Shown here: in pieces, positions 1 to 9,483 of the stretch
Position numbering within the stretch: the stretch's first letter is position 1
Layout: every line of letters starts with the position of its first letter
DNA from: Bradyrhizobium diazoefficiens
Lineage (GTDB): Bacteria; Pseudomonadota; Alphaproteobacteria; Rhizobiales; Xanthobacteraceae
DNA: 64,000 nt
NCBI RefSeq assembly: GCF_018129965.1
Contig: NZ_JAFCKW010000006.1
Location: 248,001-312,000 of the forward strand
Direction: 5' to 3'
The notes under the pieces: model-generated
What the model saw: the letters and a program-made list of their open reading frames with translations, nothing else
What the model was told of the DNA's origin: nothing
The model's database searches: none
Translations under genes and position numbers: made by a program

Positions 1-1240
1 GGCCGATCTTCTGCTGGGGATCCTCGATCATCTCGCTCCACTGGCTGATCCAGCCGACGGTGCGGGCGACCGCGAACAGCACGGTGAACATCGAGACCGG
101 GAAGCCCATCGCCTTCAGCGTGATGCCCGAATAGAAGTCGACGTTCGGGTACAGCTTGCGGTCGATGAAGTACTGGTCGCTGAGCGCGATGCGCTCGAGC
201 TCCAGCGCCACCTTCAGCATCGGATCGTCGCCATGGCCGGTCTCCTTGAGCACGGCGTGACACATCTTCTGCATGATCTTGGCGCGCGGATCGTAATTCT
301 TGTAGACGCGATGGCCGAAGCCCATCAGGCGGACTTCGCTGTTCTTGTCCTTCACCTTGGCGATGAAGTCGGGGATCTTGTCCACGGTGCCGATCTCGGC
401 GAGCATCGCCAGAGCGGCTTCGTTGGCGCCGCCATGCGCCGGGCCCCACAGGCAGGCGATGCCGGCGGCGATGCAGGCGAACGGGTTGGCGCCGGAGGAG
501 CCGGCGATACGCACCGTCGAGGTCGAGGCGTTCTGCTCGTGGTCGGCATGGAGGATGAAGATCTTGTCGAGCGCTTCAGCGAGCACCGGATTGATCTTGT
601 AGTCCTCGCACGGCACGGCGAAGCACATGTTCAGGAAGTTCTCGGCGAACTTGAGCGAGTTCTTCGGGTACACGAAGGGCTGGCCGACCGTGTACTTGTA
701 GGCCATCGCGGCCAGCGTCGGGATCTTCGCGATCATGCGCATGGAAGCGATCATGCGCTGCTTGGGATCGTTGATGTCGGTGGAGTCGTGATAGAACGCG
801 GCCAGTGCGCCGACCGCGGCCACCATGATCGCCATCGGATGCGCGTCGCGGCGGAAGCCCTGGAAGAAGCGGGCCATCTGCTCGTGCACCATCGTGTGAT
901 GGATCACGCGGTCGTCGAAATCCTTCTTCTGCTCAGAAGTCGGCAGCTCACCGAACAGCAGCAGATAGCAGGTCTCGAGGAAGTCGCCGCTCTCGGCGAG
1001 CTGCTCGATGGGATAGCCCCGGTATTCGAGGACGCCCGCGTCACCATCGATATAGGTGATCTTGGACTGGCAGCTTGCGGTCGAGGTGAAGCCGGGATCG
1101 TAGGTGAACAGGCCGGACTGGCCATAGAGCTTGCCGATATCGATGACGTCAGGACCGACGCTGCCGCTATGGATCGGGAGCTCGTAGTTCTTGTTTCCGA
1201 CCGTCAGCGTGGCGGTCTTATTGCTTGCTTTTGCGTCCAT
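1..1240 (-). CDS. gltA: Citrate synthase (3' end beyond the window)
   Basis: Condenses acetyl-CoA and oxaloacetate to citrate in the cytoplasm, the entry step of the TCA cycle. 413 codons are visible and the C-terminus runs off the left edge; the hexameric Gram-negative family is usually about 430 residues, so about 20 residues are missing. All three catalytic elements are inside the window: the His of [10 protein letters not shown] near residue 268, the His of [12 protein letters not shown] near 307 and the Asp of NVDFYSG near 366. The start is the ATG giving [12 protein letters not shown], preceded by GGGGACCTCTG. It lies downstream of gltX on the same strand with about 140 bp between them, so it probably has its own promoter there. 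Identification is secure. Confidence 0.97.
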   Translation of the reverse strand, partial: MDAKASNKTATLTVGNKNYELPIHSGSVGPDVIDIGKLYGQSGLFTYDPGFTSTASCQSKITYIDGDAGVLEYRGYPIEQLAESGDFLETCYLLLFGELPTSEQKKDFDDRVIHHTMVHEQMARFFQGFRRDAHPMAIMVAAVGALAAFYHDSTDINDPKQRMIASMRMIAKIPTLAAMAYKYTVGQPFVYPKNSLKFAENFLNMCFAVPCEDYKINPVLAEALDKIFILHADHEQNASTSTVRIAGSSGANPFACIAAGIACLWGPAHGGANEAALAMLAEIGTVDKIPDFIAKVKDKNSEVRLMGFGHRVYKNYDPRAKIMQKMCHAVLKETGHGDDPMLKVALELERIALSDQYFIDRKLYPNVDFYSGITLKAMGFPVSMFTVLFAVARTVGWISQWSEMIEDPQQKIG

Positions 1241-1384
1241 CAGAGGTCCCCGATGTATGGTGAAACGGGCCGGACCCGGAAGGCCCCGAAGACATGGTGG
1301 GGCAGGCCGGATGTTCCAGAATGTACGAGATGATGGGTATATTATTGCTGTGTGCGCTGCAAGATCGCCGCACGCATGGTCGAC

Positions 1385-2812
1385 TTACGTCGTCGATTGA
1401 TCCTTAAGCCGGTCCAAACTCTCCTGGCGTCCCAGCACGTCCAAAACCTCAAAAATACCAGGCGATGTGGACCGTCCCGTCAGCGCCGCCCGCAGCGGCT
1501 GCGCGACCGCGCCGAGCTTGAGACTGTTTTCCTCGGCAAAACTACGGAGCGCGGCTTCCGTCGTGGCGCCGTTCCAGGTCTCGACTTTCTCCAGCGCGGA
1601 ATGCAACTGGCCGATCAGCTTGCGGTTTTCGGCCGTCAGCAGCGCCGCCGCCTTGGGATCGAGCTCCAGCGGGCGGTCGGCGAAGATGAAATAGGCGCTG
1701 TCGATCAGCTCGATCAGCGTCTTGGCGCGTTCCTTCAGGGCCGGCATCGCCTTGAGCAGCTGAGCCCGCGTGCCGTCGTTTAACTTGGCCTTAAGCTCGT
1801 TGCGGCTGGGCACGACGTGGTCGAGCACGTCCTCGAACATCTTCACGAGTGATTGATCGTCGGCGTGGCGGATGTAATGCCCGTTGAGGCTTTCCAGCTT
1901 GGCGAAATCGAAGCGGGCGGCGGCACGGCCGACGGAGGCGAGGTCGAACGCGGCGATCATCTCCTCGGTCGAAAAGATCTCCTGGTCGCCATGGCTCCAG
2001 CCGAGCCGGACGAGGTAGTTGCGGAGCGCGGCCGGCAGGTACCCCATGGCGCGGTAGGCGTCGACGCCGAGCGCGCCGTGGCGCTTGGAGAGCTTCGAGC
2101 CGTCCGGGCCGTGGATCAGCGGGATGTGGGACATGTTCGGCAGCGCCCAGCCCATCGCGTCGTAGATCTGCTTCTGGCGGGCGGCGTTGATCAGATGGTC
2201 GTCGCCGCGGATGACGTGGGTGACGCCCATGTCGTGGTCGTCCACGACCACCGCGAGCATGTAGGTCGGGTTACCGTCGCCGCGCAGCAGGACGAGATCG
2301 TCGAGGTTCTCGTTCTGCCAGACCACGCGGCCCTGGACCTGGTCCTCGATCACGGTCTCGCCGGTCTGCGGCGCCCGCAGGCGGATGGTGGGCTTGACGT
2401 CTGACGGGGCGGTTGCCGGGTCGCGGTCGCGCCACATGCCGTCATAGAGCCGGGTGCGGCCCTCGGCGCGCGCCTTCTCGCGCATCGCGGTGAGCTCCTC
2501 CGCCGTGGCGTAGCAGCGGTAGGCCTTGCCGTCGGCCAGCAATTGCTCGGCGACCTCGCGGTGACGGGCGGCGCGGCTGAATTGGTAGATGACGTCGCCA
2601 TCCCAGCCGAGCTCCAGCCACTTCAAGCCGTCGAGGATGGCGCCGATCGCGGCCTCGGTGGAGCGCTCCCGGTCGGTGTCCTCGATCCGGAGCAGCATCT
2701 TGCCGCCGTGCTTCTTCGCATAGAGCCAGTTGAACAGCGCCGTGCGGGCGCCCCCGATATGAAGGAAGCCGGTCGGGGAGGGAGCAAAGCGTGTGACGAC
2801 GGAATCGGTCAT
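1385..2812 (-). CDS. gltX: Glutamyl-tRNA synthetase
   Basis: Class I aminoacyl-tRNA synthetase charging tRNA-Glu. 475 residues, the normal bacterial length. The N-terminal Rossmann fold has the HIGH-type motif as FLHIGGAR (His18) and the KMSKS loop appears as KLSKRHG near residue 240. A C-terminal helical anticodon-binding region follows. It is divergent from glnS, with a 142-bp shared upstream region. Finding both GluRS and a true GlnRS side by side is notable, because many alphaproteobacteria make Gln-tRNA only through GatCAB. Because glnS is present, this enzyme is probably discriminating, but that is inference and gatCAB cannot be excluded elsewhere in the genome. Confidence 0.96.
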   Translation of the reverse strand: MTDSVVTRFAPSPTGFLHIGGARTALFNWLYAKKHGGKMLLRIEDTDRERSTEAAIGAILDGLKWLELGWDGDVIYQFSRAARHREVAEQLLADGKAYRCYATAEELTAMREKARAEGRTRLYDGMWRDRDPATAPSDVKPTIRLRAPQTGETVIEDQVQGRVVWQNENLDDLVLLRGDGNPTYMLAVVVDDHDMGVTHVIRGDDHLINAARQKQIYDAMGWALPNMSHIPLIHGPDGSKLSKRHGALGVDAYRAMGYLPAALRNYLVRLGWSHGDQEIFSTEEMIAAFDLASVGRAAARFDFAKLESLNGHYIRHADDQSLVKMFEDVLDHVVPSRNELKAKLNDGTRAQLLKAMPALKERAKTLIELIDSAYFIFADRPLELDPKAAALLTAENRKLIGQLHSALEKVETWNGATTEAALRSFAEENSLKLGAVAQPLRAALTGRSTSPGIFEVLDVLGRQESLDRLKDQSTT

Positions 2813-2954
2813 TCTTGGTGGAGCCTATGCATTGGAGGCGGTGGTATATAACAGGACCGGCGCATAACTAAAGCCCGGCGGCGGACCGCTAAGCCCTTGG
2901 CTCAGCCAAGCGAATTTGGCAGAAGGACCGCTGATTTCCCTACAGGATTCCAGG

Positions 2955-4634
2955 ATGAGCACAGAACCGGTGGCGACTGAGGTTGGGCGCGATTTCATTC
3001 GTGACATCATCCAGGCCGATCTCGACCAGGCCAAGTACAAGGAGATCGTGACCCGGTTCCCGCCGGAGCCGAACGGTTACCTGCATATCGGCCACGCCAA
3101 GTCGATCGCGCTCAATTTCGGCATCGCCCAGGAATTTCCGGGCCGCTGCCACCTGCGCTTCGACGACACCAATCCGGTCAAGGAAGAGCAGGAATACATC
3201 GATTCCATCCAGGCCGACGTGCGCTGGCTCGGTTACGATTGGGGCAAGAACCTGTTCTATGCCTCGGACTATTTCGACCGGCTGTATGAATGGGCCGAGA
3301 AGCTGATCCGCGACGGGCTTGCGTATGTCGATGACCAGACCCAGGAGGAGATCCGGCTCTCGCGCGGCACGTTGACGGAGCCCGGGAAGAACTCGCCGTT
3401 CCGGGACCGCTCGGTCGAGGAGAACCTCGACCTGTTCCGCCGCATGAAGGCTGGCGAATTCCCGAACGGCGCGCGCGTGCTGCGCGCCAAGATCGACATG
3501 GCCGCGGGCAACATCAATCTGCGCGATCCGGTGCTGTACCGCATCCTGCATGCGCACCATCCGCGCACCGGTACCAAGTGGAGCATCTATCCGAGCTACG
3601 ATTATGCCCACGGCCAGTCGGACGCCATCGAAGGCATCACGCACTCGATCTGCACGCTGGAATTCGAGGACCATCGGCCGCTCTACGACTGGTTCATCGA
3701 GAAACTGCCGGTGCCGTCCAAGCCGCACCAGTACGAGTTCGCGCGGCTCAACCTGACCTACACGCTGCTCTCCAAGCGCGTGCTGACCCAGCTCGTGCGC
3801 GAGGGGCATGTCGCGGGCTGGGACGATCCGCGGATGCCGACCATGGCAGGCATGCGCCGCCGCGGCGTGCCGCCTGCGGCTTTGCGCGAATTCGTCAAGC
3901 GCATCGGCGTCGCCAAGGCCAACAGCGTGGTCGATGTCGGCATGCTCGAATTCTGCATCCGCGAGGAGCTGAACCGGACCTCGCAGCGCCGCATGGCGGT
4001 GCTCAAGCCGCTCAAGGTCGTGATCGAGAACTATCCGGAAGGGCAGACCGAGGAGCTCGAGGCGATCAACCATCCCGACGATCCCAGCGCCGGCACGCGC
4101 AAAATCAATTTCGGCCGCGAGCTCTATATCGAGCAGGACGACTTCATGGAGAACCCGCCCAAGAAGTTCTTCCGCCTGTCGCCGGGCAACGAGGTGCGGC
4201 TGCGCTATGCCTATTTCGTCAAGTGCACCGGCGTGATCAAGAACGATGCGGGCGAGGTGGTGGAGCTGCGCTGCACCTATGATCCGGCGACCAAAGGCGG
4301 CAATGCGCCCGACGGCCGCAAGGTCAAGGCCACCATGCACTGGCTGCCGGCGGCAACGTCCAGGCCCGCAGAGATCCGCATCTACAACCAGCTGTTCGCC
4401 AATCCGAGCCCGGACGCCGCGAATTTCGCAGCCGACCTCAATCCGCAGTCGCTGGAGATCCTCAGTGACGCCCGGATCGAGGCATCGGTTGCAGAGAGCA
4501 ATGCGACCGAGCCGATGCAGTTCGAGCGCCAGGGCTATTTCGTGCGCGACAAGGATTCGACGCCGGGCAAGCCGGTATTCTCGCGCACCATCGGCCTGCG
4601 CGACACGTTCGCGAAGGAAGTCGCCAAGGGTTGA
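2955..4634 (+). CDS. glnS: Glutaminyl-tRNA synthetase
   Basis: Charges tRNA-Gln directly with glutamine. 559 residues from the ATG giving [11 protein letters not shown], close to the length of the E. coli enzyme; the reading frame stays open 39 bp further upstream but the family start fits this ATG. HIGH is intact in [10 protein letters not shown] (His44-His47). The KMSKS equivalent is LLSKR near residue 271. The central GlnRS-specific stretch with SFYP-like [11 protein letters not shown] and the C-terminal two-barrel anticodon-binding domain are present. The gene is divergent from gltX, and a small NTF2-like gene begins 17 bp after its stop. Identification is secure. Confidence 0.96.
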   Translation: MSTEPVATEVGRDFIRDIIQADLDQAKYKEIVTRFPPEPNGYLHIGHAKSIALNFGIAQEFPGRCHLRFDDTNPVKEEQEYIDSIQADVRWLGYDWGKNLFYASDYFDRLYEWAEKLIRDGLAYVDDQTQEEIRLSRGTLTEPGKNSPFRDRSVEENLDLFRRMKAGEFPNGARVLRAKIDMAAGNINLRDPVLYRILHAHHPRTGTKWSIYPSYDYAHGQSDAIEGITHSICTLEFEDHRPLYDWFIEKLPVPSKPHQYEFARLNLTYTLLSKRVLTQLVREGHVAGWDDPRMPTMAGMRRRGVPPAALREFVKRIGVAKANSVVDVGMLEFCIREELNRTSQRRMAVLKPLKVVIENYPEGQTEELEAINHPDDPSAGTRKINFGRELYIEQDDFMENPPKKFFRLSPGNEVRLRYAYFVKCTGVIKNDAGEVVELRCTYDPATKGGNAPDGRKVKATMHWLPAATSRPAEIRIYNQLFANPSPDAANFAADLNPQSLEILSDARIEASVAESNATEPMQFERQGYFVRDKDSTPGKPVFSRTIGLRDTFAKEVAKG

Positions 4635-4651
4635 GTTGAGGGTTGGGTATT

Positions 4652-5038
4652 GTGAGCAGCGAAGCCGACGCCATCGTTTCCGCCATCATCGCGAAATGGT
4701 GCGCCGGCTTTGCGGCGCTCGATGCCGCCGCGCTGTCGTCGCTCTATGCGCAGAACGCGTTCTTCTTCGGCTCCAACCCAAGACTGTACCGGGGCAGGGA
4801 CGGCGTCGCCGATTACGTCAACGGCCTGCCGCGCTGGCGCAAGCCAGCCGCGGTGTTCTCCGAGGTGCAGGCCGCCCAGGCCGGCCCTGATCTGATCAAC
4901 ATGGGGGCGACCATCACGTTCGATCTTGCCGGCGAGCGCCCGGATCTCGTCGTCAAGATGAGCTGGGTCATCATCCGCGAGGACGGCGAGTGGAAGATCG
5001 TCAACCACCACGCCTCGGCGAAGGCGCCGCTGGTCTAG
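4652..5038 (+). CDS. NTF2-like / SnoaL-type small protein
   Basis: A 128-residue protein of the NTF2-like superfamily, in the SgcJ/EcaC/ketosteroid isomerase-like group. Supporting features are an N-terminal helix with KWCAGFAALDAAALSSLYA, a central FFFGSNPRLYRGRDGV turn and the C-terminal signature SWVIIREDGEWKIVNHHAS typical of this fold. Substrate is unknown; members are small isomerases, dehydratases or ligand-binding proteins. I chose the GTG at 4652 because GAGGG sits 9 nt upstream; a TTG nine bases earlier would have no usable ribosome binding site. It follows glnS by 17 bp and may be co-transcribed with it. There is no signal peptide. Confidence 0.8.
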   Translation: MSSEADAIVSAIIAKWCAGFAALDAAALSSLYAQNAFFFGSNPRLYRGRDGVADYVNGLPRWRKPAAVFSEVQAAQAGPDLINMGATITFDLAGERPDLVVKMSWVIIREDGEWKIVNHHASAKAPLV

Positions 5039-5124
5039 CGGGCGCGCAAATCCATCAGTTTCGTCGTTTCAGGATGGCCCCAAGGGCCAGGCCCTGAATC
5101 CATAAACCCGGCTGGTGGATATGA

Positions 5125-5159
5125 ATTCCGGGCTCGCGCCAAGCGGCGCGCCCCGGAAT
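5125..5159. repeat. Palindromic intergenic repeat (ATTCCGGG type)
   Basis: A GC-rich imperfect hairpin with outer arms ATTCCGGG and CCCGGAAT and inner GC-rich arms around an AA loop, followed by GACGG. It occupies the 183-bp spacer between the NTF2-like gene and the DUF2171 gene. It resembles the dispersed extragenic palindromes I associate with Bradyrhizobium genomes; other families occur at 14389, 37639, 38346, 43581, 45119 and 53150. It may also end transcription, but no T-run follows. Confidence 0.6.
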
Positions 5160-5221
5160 GACGGCGGCAGGCAACAAACACCGCTCCCGCGCGTTGTGTG
5201 GGTCCAGAAGAGGATCACACC

Positions 5222-5455
5222 ATGCAGAACATCGCAGAACATATGGAAGTCATCGGCGCCGACGGCGTCCACATCGGCACCGTCGACAAGGTCGAGGGCC
5301 ATAGCATCAAGCTGACCAAGAAGGACAGCGGCGAGGGCAGCCACAAGGGCCATCACCATTTCATCGACAAGGGCCTCGTCGCCGAAGTGGAAGGCCAGAA
5401 GGTGCGGCTCTCTGCCAACGCGGACGTGGCCGTGACCATGGAAGAGGAAAAGTAG
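5222..5455 (+). CDS. DUF2171 domain protein
   Basis: A 77-residue cytoplasmic protein of the DUF2171 type: EHMEVIGADGVHIGTVDKVEG followed by a His-rich turn (HKGHHHFIDKGLV) and a short C-terminal beta segment. The layout resembles a PRC-barrel-like small domain, and the beta-rich pattern with a GxHxG(T)VDxVEG opening is typical. Function is unknown; PRC-barrel relatives bind ribosomal or photosynthetic partners, but nothing here shows a partner. The ATG at 5222 is preceded by AGAAGAGGATCACACC, a good ribosome binding site; an upstream GTG at 5198 lacks one. Stands alone between a palindromic repeat and the comEC-like gene. Confidence 0.8.
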   Translation: MQNIAEHMEVIGADGVHIGTVDKVEGHSIKLTKKDSGEGSHKGHHHFIDKGLVAEVEGQKVRLSANADVAVTMEEEK

Positions 5456-5550
5456 GGCGCGCGCCCGTCCGTTCCTGATCCGTACCGCTATTCGGCCGCC
5501 TGCACGTTCCGGTAGCCTCTGCCACTGTCGCGTATCGCAGGGTGCAGGGA

Positions 5551-7830
5551 ATGGCGGAGCCTGGTCGGCCCGTTCGGTCTCAGGGTATCGCGGGGACTTG
5601 GCCCGTCGGCCGATCCGCGTCTGCCGGCGGCCTTGCGCCGGCGGGTTTCGGCCTCTGGCCGGCGATCGTCCAGAGGTTGCGCGAATGGGGCCGCGCCGAG
5701 GCTGGCCCGGGACGCCTGCTGCCGTGGGTGCCGGTGGCCTTCGGCGGTGGCGTTGCGCTCTACTTTTCTGCCGATCACGAGCCAGTGCTCTGGGTTGTCG
5801 CCACGACCGCCATCGCTCTCGCGCTTGGCGCGGGTCTGTTGCGGCGGAGCGCCCTGTTTGCGCCCGCCATCATCATAGCTGCGGTCGCGGGCGGCTTTGC
5901 CGTGGCGACCTGGAACACGGCACGTATCGCGCATCCGGTGCTGGCAAAGCCGCTGTATTCCGTCGCGCTGTCGGGCTTCGTCGAGGCCCGCGACATTCGC
6001 GAGCGCACCGACCGTTTCGTGCTGCGCGTCACCGCGATGGAGGCACAGCGCAGCGACGTCAAGCTCGAGCGCGTGCGCCTGTCGGTGCGCAAGGGGACCG
6101 CGCCCGAGGTCGGCAGCTTCGTGCAATTGAAGGCGCGGCTGATGCCGCCGCTCTCGCCTCTGCGGCCCGGCAGCTATGATTTCTCCCGCGACATGTTCTT
6201 CCAGGGCATCGGCGCGTCCGGCTTCGTGATGGGCGCAATCGCGGCCTCGGTGCCGCCGGATGCCGGCGGTTTGCGGCTGCGCTATGCCGCCGTCATGCAG
6301 GGCCTGCGCGACGCGATCGACGCGCGCATCCGCGCCACGCTCGACGGCGACAACCGCGCGATCGCCACGGCGCTGCTGACCGGACGGCGCGATGCGATCA
6401 CGACGCCGGTCAACGACGCGATGTTCATTTCGGGTCTCGGCCATGTGCTGTCGATCTCCGGCTATCACATGGCGGTCGTCGCCGGCGTCGTCTTCTTCGC
6501 GGTGCGCGCGCTGCTCGCCTTGATTCCGGGACTGGCGGCCGGATTCGCCATCAAGAAATGGTCGGCGGCGGCCGCCCTGGCGGCGGCCGCGTTCTATCTG
6601 ATGCTGTCGGGGGCGGAGGTCGCAACGCAGCGCTCGTTCTTCATGACCGCGGTGGTGCTGATCGCGGTCATGGTCGATCGCCGCGCCATCACGTTCCGCA
6701 CCCTCGCTGTGGCCGCGCTGATCGTGCTAGCGGCGGCGCCCGAGGCCCTGGTGCATCCGAGCTTCCAGATGTCTTTCGCGGCAACGCTCGGGCTCGTGGC
6801 GCTGGTGCAGGTCGGCATGCCGAACCTGTTTGCATCGCCAGATCATTCCGCCACCGCGCGCATCGCGATGTGGGGCGGCCGCGAGATCGCGATGCTGTTC
6901 TTGGCCTCGCTGGTCGCGGGGCTTGCGACCACGCCCTATGCCGCGTTCCATTTCCACCGCGTCACGCCGTTCGGCGTGCTCGCCAATCTCGGGGCGATGC
7001 CGGTGGTCTCGGCGCTGGTGATGCCGGCGGGACTGCTCGGCTTGCTCGCCGCCCCGTTCGGCCTCGACGGCGTGTTCTGGTGGCTGATGGGGATCGGCAT
7101 CGATTGGATGGTCGCGGTCTCGCGCTGGGTGGCGGCACTGCCGGGCGCGGTCGGCCACATCCCGGCGTTCGGGATCGCGCCGCTGATCGCAGCGAGCCTC
7201 GGGATCATCCTGATGGGCCTCTTGCGCACGCCGTTGCGCTGGGCGGGCGCGCTCGTATTGGCCGGCGCGATTCTCTGGGCGATGGGCGTGCGCCAACCCG
7301 ATGTGCTGATCGCCGGCGACGGCCAGAGCGTCGCGGTACGCGGCAAGGACGGACAGCTCCATCTGATCGCACAGCGCAAGGACGCCTTCCTGGCCAAGGA
7401 GTGGCTCGCGGCCGACGCCGATTCCCGGCAGGCCGGCAGTGCGGCGCTCAGCGAGGGCGTGTCGTGCGACGAGCAGGGCTGCGTGACACCGCTCGCCGAC
7501 GGCCGCATCGTGGCGCTGGCGCTGCGCATCGACGCGCTGGCCGACGACTGCGCCCGCGCCGCGCTGGTGGTGACGGCGCGACCGGCACCGCCGGATTGCG
7601 CGGCGATGGTGATCGACCGGCGGCGTCTGGCGCGCCAGGGTGCCCTCGCGCTGACACGGATCGGCGACGGTTTTGCTGTCGAGGCGGTCAAAACGAGGGG
7701 CGCAAATCGCCCCTGGTCGCCGGCTGTCGCCGGCGATGGAGATGCCGAACTCACTCTCACGCCACGGCCAGCCGCCCCCCGCGCCAGGGACGCAACGCCT
7801 TCGGAAACCGACCTTGGTGACGAGGACTGA
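5551..7830 (+). CDS. ComEC/Rec2-family DNA-uptake channel protein
   Basis: A 759-residue polytopic inner-membrane protein of the ComEC/Rec2 family, the putative channel for single-stranded DNA in natural transformation. An N-terminal DUF4131-like segment with several membrane helices (about residues 50-120) is followed by a soluble OB-like part. The Competence domain begins near residue 290 with the hallmark SGLGHVLSISGYHMAVVAG and many membrane helices up to about 580. The C-terminal region starts VLIAGDGQSVAVRGKDG, where longer ComEC proteins carry a metallo-beta-lactamase nuclease domain; no HxHxDH motif is visible, so the nuclease is degenerate or absent. The ATG at 5551 has AGGG eight bases upstream, favouring it over the GTG at 5542. 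Convergent with the next gene. No other competence genes are in the window. Confidence 0.88.
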   Translation: MAEPGRPVRSQGIAGTWPVGRSASAGGLAPAGFGLWPAIVQRLREWGRAEAGPGRLLPWVPVAFGGGVALYFSADHEPVLWVVATTAIALALGAGLLRRSALFAPAIIIAAVAGGFAVATWNTARIAHPVLAKPLYSVALSGFVEARDIRERTDRFVLRVTAMEAQRSDVKLERVRLSVRKGTAPEVGSFVQLKARLMPPLSPLRPGSYDFSRDMFFQGIGASGFVMGAIAASVPPDAGGLRLRYAAVMQGLRDAIDARIRATLDGDNRAIATALLTGRRDAITTPVNDAMFISGLGHVLSISGYHMAVVAGVVFFAVRALLALIPGLAAGFAIKKWSAAAALAAAAFYLMLSGAEVATQRSFFMTAVVLIAVMVDRRAITFRTLAVAALIVLAAAPEALVHPSFQMSFAATLGLVALVQVGMPNLFASPDHSATARIAMWGGREIAMLFLASLVAGLATTPYAAFHFHRVTPFGVLANLGAMPVVSALVMPAGLLGLLAAPFGLDGVFWWLMGIGIDWMVAVSRWVAALPGAVGHIPAFGIAPLIAASLGIILMGLLRTPLRWAGALVLAGAILWAMGVRQPDVLIAGDGQSVAVRGKDGQLHLIAQRKDAFLAKEWLAADADSRQAGSAALSEGVSCDEQGCVTPLADGRIVALALRIDALADDCARAALVVTARPAPPDCAAMVIDRRRLARQGALALTRIGDGFAVEAVKTRGANRPWSPAVAGDGDAELTLTPRPAAPRARDATPSETDLGDED

Positions 7831-7841
7831 AATCGAGCCTG

Positions 7842-8273
7842 TCAGCCGGTCGGCATGCGGGTGATCGACGGCCGGCTGCCCGTGGCATGGATCTGCGGCT
7901 TGTGCTCGCCGGAAACCTGCGTCACCGGCAGCTGGAGCACGGTCGCGCGCTGGCCTTCGACGAGCTGTGTCACCAGCACATGCTTGCCGTCGGGGAATTC
8001 GATCGCGTCGTGATGCCGGTCAGGAATGTGCGGATCGATCTTGCCGAACTTGCCGACGCGGGAATTGACGCTGCGCGTCCAAATCCAGCGGTTGTCGTAG
8101 CGGACATTGTCGGCAAAGGCGAGTTCGGTTCCCGGCAGCAGGCAGACCGCCACGCTCGGATCGGCCGCGGACGCAAAGCCGCGCGTCGAGGTCCCGCGGA
8201 AGATGGTCGTGACGATCGTCTCGCCGACCTGGGCGGGGCGGGAGGCAACGGCATGCAGACTATAGTCACACAT
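7842..8273 (-). CDS. Conserved hypothetical protein, beta-rich
   Basis: A 143-residue protein beginning MCDYSLHAVASRPAQVGE. I do not recognise a named family. The sequence alternates short beta strands and turns (TTIFRGTSTRGFAS, CLLPGTELAFADNVRY, ISRVGKFGKIDPH-like segments) without membrane helices or a signal peptide, suggesting a small cytoplasmic beta fold. The start is the ATG preceded by GAGGAGCACCCG, a strong ribosome binding site; the frame stays open further upstream to 8372 but without such a site. It ends 12 bp from the comEC-like stop (convergent) and lies downstream of lexA after a 332-bp gap, so it is probably transcribed on its own. Confidence 0.65.
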   Translation of the reverse strand: MCDYSLHAVASRPAQVGETIVTTIFRGTSTRGFASAADPSVAVCLLPGTELAFADNVRYDNRWIWTRSVNSRVGKFGKIDPHIPDRHHDAIEFPDGKHVLVTQLVEGQRATVLQLPVTQVSGEHKPQIHATGSRPSITRMPTG

Positions 8274-8605
8274 CGGGTGCTCCTCATGCGGAGATAGCAA
8301 CCCGCGTCTCTTTCGGAGGCGCAGGCCTCTATCAGAGTGGAAGCATTCGAGCGTCTGCTGCGTTGTGGGCAAATCTAGGGCCCGGAGCCGCAGCCTGCGA
8401 TCACATTATCTTTCCCGGCATCCTCGGGGACAGAGCATGCTTGCATGCATAGCGGCCGCGTCATTCAGCAGCTGATGGCACCGATCAGCCGAAGAGGGGC
8501 GGGATAATCTGCGCGAAACCAGAAAGACGATCCAGCGGGAGCGGACGATCGTCCGCTCCAATCGTCGAGGCGCGGCTGCGGCCGATCGGCGGCAGCGCGC
8601 CAGGC
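8274..8605. other. 332-bp intergenic region downstream of lexA
   Basis: No gene seen. The left part should hold the promoter of the conserved hypothetical gene. The right part holds a 22-bp perfect palindrome (listed separately). Small open frames here lack ribosome binding sites and family resemblance. Confidence 0.5.
8538..8559. promoter_or_regulatory. 22-bp perfect palindrome
   Basis: GGAGCGGACGA followed directly by its exact reverse complement, with no loop. It sits 47 bp after the lexA stop and 265 bp before the next start codon. No T-run follows on either side, so a simple rho-independent terminator is not well supported; a dimeric regulator site is possible. The role is not known. 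Confidence 0.4.
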
Positions 8606-9307
8606 TCAGTACTTGCGGTAAAGCCCGATCAGCTTGCCCTGGATCTTCACCCGGTTGGGCGGCAGGATTCGCACTTCATAGGCCGCATTGGCCGGTTCGA
8701 GCGCGATCGAGGCGCCGCGGCGGCGGAAGCGCTTGAGCGTCGCTTCCTCGTCGTCGATCAGGGCCACGACGATATCGCCGGTGTCGGCGCTCTCGTTGCG
8801 CTGGATCAGCGCCATGTCGCCGTCGAGGATGCCGGCTTCGACCATGGAATCACCGCGCACTTCCAGCGCGTAATGCTCGCCCGAGCCGAGCATGTCGGGC
8901 GGAACGCTGATGGTATGGCTGCGGGTCTGCAACGCCTCGATCGGCGTGCCGGCCGCGATCCGGCCCATGACCGGTACCGCGACGGGACGTTCGCCCTCGT
9001 CCGCAGGCGGGCTCGAGGTCGTGCGCACTTTGCCGAGATTGCCCTCGATCACGCTTGGCGTGAAGCCGCGGCGGCTGCCGGCGGCCGCCTGGAGCTCGGG
9101 CAGCTTGATCACCTCGATGGCGCGGGCGCGATTGGGCAGGCGGCGGATGAAGCCTCGCTCCTCGAGCGCCGTGATCAGGCGATGGATGCCTGATTTCGAG
9201 CGCAGATCGAGCGCGTCCTTCATCTCGTCGAAGGAGGGCGGTACGCCGCTTTCCTTCAACCGTTCGCTGATGAACCGCAGGAGCTCGTATTGTTTGCGTG
9301 TTAGCAT
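8606..9307 (-). CDS. lexA: LexA SOS repressor
   Basis: Represses the DNA-damage response and cleaves itself when stimulated by RecA filaments. 233 residues from [12 protein letters not shown]. The N-terminal winged helix covers about residues 1-65 ([20 protein letters not shown] is the recognition region). The self-cleavage bond is Ala119-Gly120 in [10 protein letters not shown]. The catalytic dyad is Ser154 (RGDSMVEAG) and Lys192 (EEATLKRF). I chose the ATG at 9307 because GGGGGA lies 11 nt upstream; a TTG three codons earlier has no spacing. The promoter region carries an alphaproteobacterial SOS box at 9408-9422, so autoregulation is expected. It lies downstream of moeA on the same strand, separated by the 176-bp control region. 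Confidence 0.97.
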   Translation of the reverse strand: MLTRKQYELLRFISERLKESGVPPSFDEMKDALDLRSKSGIHRLITALEERGFIRRLPNRARAIEVIKLPELQAAAGSRRGFTPSVIEGNLGKVRTTSSPPADEGERPVAVPVMGRIAAGTPIEALQTRSHTISVPPDMLGSGEHYALEVRGDSMVEAGILDGDMALIQRNESADTGDIVVALIDDEEATLKRFRRRGASIALEPANAAYEVRILPPNRVKIQGKLIGLYRKY

Positions 9308-9407
9308 CTCGACCAAAATCCCCCGGTTGATGTCGTTCGATTTCGAGACTTTGAAGGCGACACTAAGCCGCTAAATACTCGAAACAAATCATGAACGGAC
9401 ACTATAT

Positions 9408-9422
9408 GTTCGATACATGTTC
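9408..9422. promoter_or_regulatory. SOS box (LexA operator) for lexA
   Basis: GTTCGATACATGTTC matches the alphaproteobacterial LexA operator GTTC-N7-GTTC exactly. It is about 100 bp upstream of the lexA start codon. A weaker match on the opposite strand (AAAC-N7-GAAC, 9382-9396) lies just downstream and could extend the operator. Confidence 0.85.
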
Positions 9423-9483
9423 CGCAACTGCTTAATTTATTGTGAATGTCACAAGCGTGGGTTGGCGCGTGCGGACGAGGTGG

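Noticed and set aside
2940..4340. A 466-codon frame antisense to glnS, and similar long antisense frames over many genes
   Set aside because: These are the usual shadows of high-GC coding regions, with His/Arg/Ala-rich composition and no recognisable domains.
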